In this document: positions 4,145-5,471 of the stretch, in pieces
Numbering within the stretch: the stretch's first letter is position 1
Layout of the letters: the number at the start of each line of letters is the position of its first letter
NCBI GenBank assembly: GCA_031255915.1
Contig: JAIRRP010000043.1
Span: 1 to 5,471, forward strand
DNA: 5,471 nucleotides
Source: Puniceicoccales bacterium
Lineage (GTDB): Bacteria; Verrucomicrobiota; Verrucomicrobiia; Opitutales; JAIRLG01
Direction: 5' to 3'
Made by a program: the position numbers and the translations under genes
The notes under the pieces: model-generated
Told to the model about the DNA's origin: nothing
The model's database searches: none
What the model saw: the letters and a program-made list of their open reading frames with translations, nothing else

Positions 4145-5359
4145 CTAGTCTCGCAACAGTGTGACGATGTTCTCCATATGCCGTGTCTGCGGGAAAAGAT
4201 CCACCGGTTGAATGGAGCTCAGATGATAACCCTGATCTTGCATCTCCTTTAAATCTCGGATTTGGGTACTGGGATCGCAGGAAATGTAGATAATTTTTTT
4301 CGGATGAAAGTGCATCAATTGTTGTAGAAATGACGATTCACAACCTTTGCGAGGCGGATCGATGATGACGACACTCTGATCGGCTGGAAAGGCGATCTGT
4401 GCAAAAATCGCTCCGGAAGTCCCACGGAAAAATTCCACATTGGCCATACCATTACTCTCGGCATTTCTACGGGCCAGAAGAATGGCATCTTCCTTAATTT
4501 CGATCCCCACTACTTTTTCGAAATACTGGGCAGATGAGATCGCGAATAATCCCACTCCGCAGTAAGTATCTATAAGAAATTTTATCGAATCATCACTTGC
4601 CTGCCGGACAACATGATGAACCATTTCCGGCAAGACTTCCGCATTGTTTTGAAAAAAATCACCGGCCCGAAAGGCAAAGGAATATTTTTCCACTTTTTGT
4701 TCCAGGATGCGGTGAGGTTTTTGACAAACATCACCGGCCACATCGCGAAAGAGTAATGTTTGACCACGGCGATAGGAAGACCATTGCTTGTAAATTTCCG
4801 ATCGAGCATGAACTAGAGCGGCATTGATGGCTTCTGTGGCGATGGGACAATGGGGAACATCCACCAATGCGTTACGGCTTCCTCTTTTGAGAAAACCTAT
4901 TGAAAAGTTTGGTGATTTTGGTGTCTGAAAATGCGGTGTCAGTTTGTCGCGGTAGTGCCATTCAGGCCCCGAGAGTGGGGGCGCTACAACGACATCCGTC
5001 CATCCGAAGCGATGAAAGAATTCCCAAATATGGGATTGTTTCATCCTCTGCTGCTCTTCATAGACGACATGCTGATACTGGCATCCGCCACAGAGTCCAT
5101 AGAGCGGACAGCGCGCCTCTCTCCGGTGGGGCGACGCTTCCAATACCTCCATCAGATCGGCTTCGGAATAATTTTTATGATTCCTGTAAACACGGGCTCG
5201 GACGCGTTCTCCCGAGATGACAAAAGGAACCATGACGACCCATCCGTCCACACGACCTACGCCGAGCCCCAGATTCGTCACATTGTCGATGGAAAGCTCA
5301 ACGATCTGGTGGTAAACGAAAGGAATCGGTATAAAATGCTTGAGAACTCGCTCTTCCAT
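4145..5359 (-). CDS. rlmD: 23S rRNA (uracil-5-)-methyltransferase, RlmD/RumA-like (TrmA family)
   Basis: The enzyme transfers a methyl group from SAM to C5 of a uridine in RNA, most likely U1939 of 23S rRNA. The 404 residues show a TRAM RNA-binding domain at about 17-74 (GLGVGRVDG...VPFVISGERVRARV). A [4Fe-4S] cluster site follows, with C84, C90, C93 and C171 (CPLYGLCGGC and DVPHCPIA), matching the spacing of E. coli RumA. The methyltransferase core includes DFFQNN (234-239), the SAM loop DTYCGVGLFAI (264-274), IIDPPRKG (332-339), the catalytic cysteine C361 in SCDPST, and general base E396 in RHMENIV. All key residues are present. TrmA proper lacks TRAM and the cluster, so RlmD or a dual-site RlmCD-type enzyme is more likely; the exact target is not provable here. 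The start ATG fits the TRAM boundary, although no Shine-Dalgarno is visible upstream, only an AT-rich leader. Confidence 0.9.
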   Translation of the reverse strand: MEERVLKHFIPIPFVYHQIVELSIDNVTNLGLGVGRVDGWVVMVPFVISGERVRARVYRNHKNYSEADLMEVLEASPHRREARCPLYGLCGGCQYQHVVYEEQQRMKQSHIWEFFHRFGWTDVVVAPPLSGPEWHYRDKLTPHFQTPKSPNFSIGFLKRGSRNALVDVPHCPIATEAINAALVHARSEIYKQWSSYRRGQTLLFRDVAGDVCQKPHRILEQKVEKYSFAFRAGDFFQNNAEVLPEMVHHVVRQASDDSIKFLIDTYCGVGLFAISSAQYFEKVVGIEIKEDAILLARRNAESNGMANVEFFRGTSGAIFAQIAFPADQSVVIIDPPRKGCESSFLQQLMHFHPKKIIYISCDPSTQIRDLKEMQDQGYHLSSIQPVDLFPQTRHMENIVTLLRD

Positions 5360-5422
5360 AAATGACTACAAATTTTAAAGTTTAGCAAAGGAGCTTCGGT
5401 GCCTGCAGCAAGCTGTCGTTCT

Positions 5423-5471
5423 CCCCGCCTTTGAGCCCTACGGGCTCTTGCCCGCTGCGCGGGTCGCAACG
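5423..5471 (-). repeat. Palindromic element C (inverted relative of A), cut by window end
   Basis: On the minus strand this reads as the right half of element A. Hairpin CCCGC/GCGGG has triloop GCA (plus 5451-5463) and can be extended by a G-T pair at 5450/5464. Next comes GAGCCC/GGGCTC with triloop GTA (plus 5433-5447), then the arm CAAAGGCGG (plus 5425-5433). Relative to element A the differences fall in the loop centres, one base of the linker and the outermost pair of one stem, while the stems are kept. The opposite outer arm and the first hairpin should lie beyond 5471. It sits about 65 bp upstream of the methyltransferase start. Confidence 0.75.

Noticed and set aside
3784..4164. 126-codon plus-strand reading frame with AGGGA upstream
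   Set aside because: It passes through palindromic element B (arginine- and proline-rich low-complexity peptide), overlaps the oppositely oriented methyltransferase gene, and shows no recognisable domain. It is kept only as a remark in the intergenic entry.
4931..5365. 144-codon plus-strand frame opposite the methyltransferase N-terminus
   Set aside because: Shadow of the minus-strand gene, whose TRAM and iron-sulfur motifs are unambiguous.

Overview
The window is bacterial. It holds a tRNA with an encoded CCA end, a single-chain (alpha2) glycyl-tRNA synthetase and an iron-sulfur TrmA/RumA-family RNA methyltransferase, with Shine-Dalgarno sites in front of two of the genes. The style of the GlyRS N-terminus and the moderately GC-rich coding sequence suggest a free-living or host-associated lineage such as the Verrucomicrobiota/PVC group. 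That placement is a weak impression from family resemblance and was not tested.

Layout. (1) Bases 1-504: 3' part of a methyltransferase-fold gene with a degenerate SAM loop, cut by the window edge. (2) 593-668, minus strand: tRNA-Phe(GAA). (3) 765-2267: glyQS behind a strong Shine-Dalgarno. (4) 2268-2684: a gene-free stretch carrying a decayed second copy of the glyQS 3' end, a 104-bp palindromic element that folds as a closed four-way junction, and a degenerate 36-bp tandem repeat. (5) 2685-3540: a two-gene unit with 8-bp overlapping reading frames, encoding a NadR/AAA_28-type P-loop nucleotide kinase-like protein and a 92-residue three-helix membrane protein resembling half of a PnuC/SWEET-type transporter. 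A rho-independent terminator follows at 3581-3605. (6) 3606-4144: a noncoding-looking stretch with an AT-rich minus-strand terminator-like hairpin, two mutually exclusive hairpins followed by a terminator-like stem, and a second four-way-junction element. (7) 4145-5359, minus strand: an rlmD-like rRNA uracil-5 methyltransferase. (8) 5423-5471: the start of a third palindromic element, an inverted relative of the first, cut by the window end.

Three genes or RNAs belong to translation (tRNA-Phe, GlyRS, rRNA methylation). The kinase/membrane pair looks like a small salvage or uptake module, possibly for a nicotinamide-riboside-like substrate; this is inference from fold resemblance and coupling. 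The most unusual material is between genes. The elements carry compact hairpins whose triloops are GTA, GAA, GCA, GTA and GAA, each closed by a C-G pair, when all are read in one element orientation. This is the GNA triloop class known to form exceptionally stable single-stranded DNA hairpins. The shared architecture suggests a dispersed, structure-selected repeat family.
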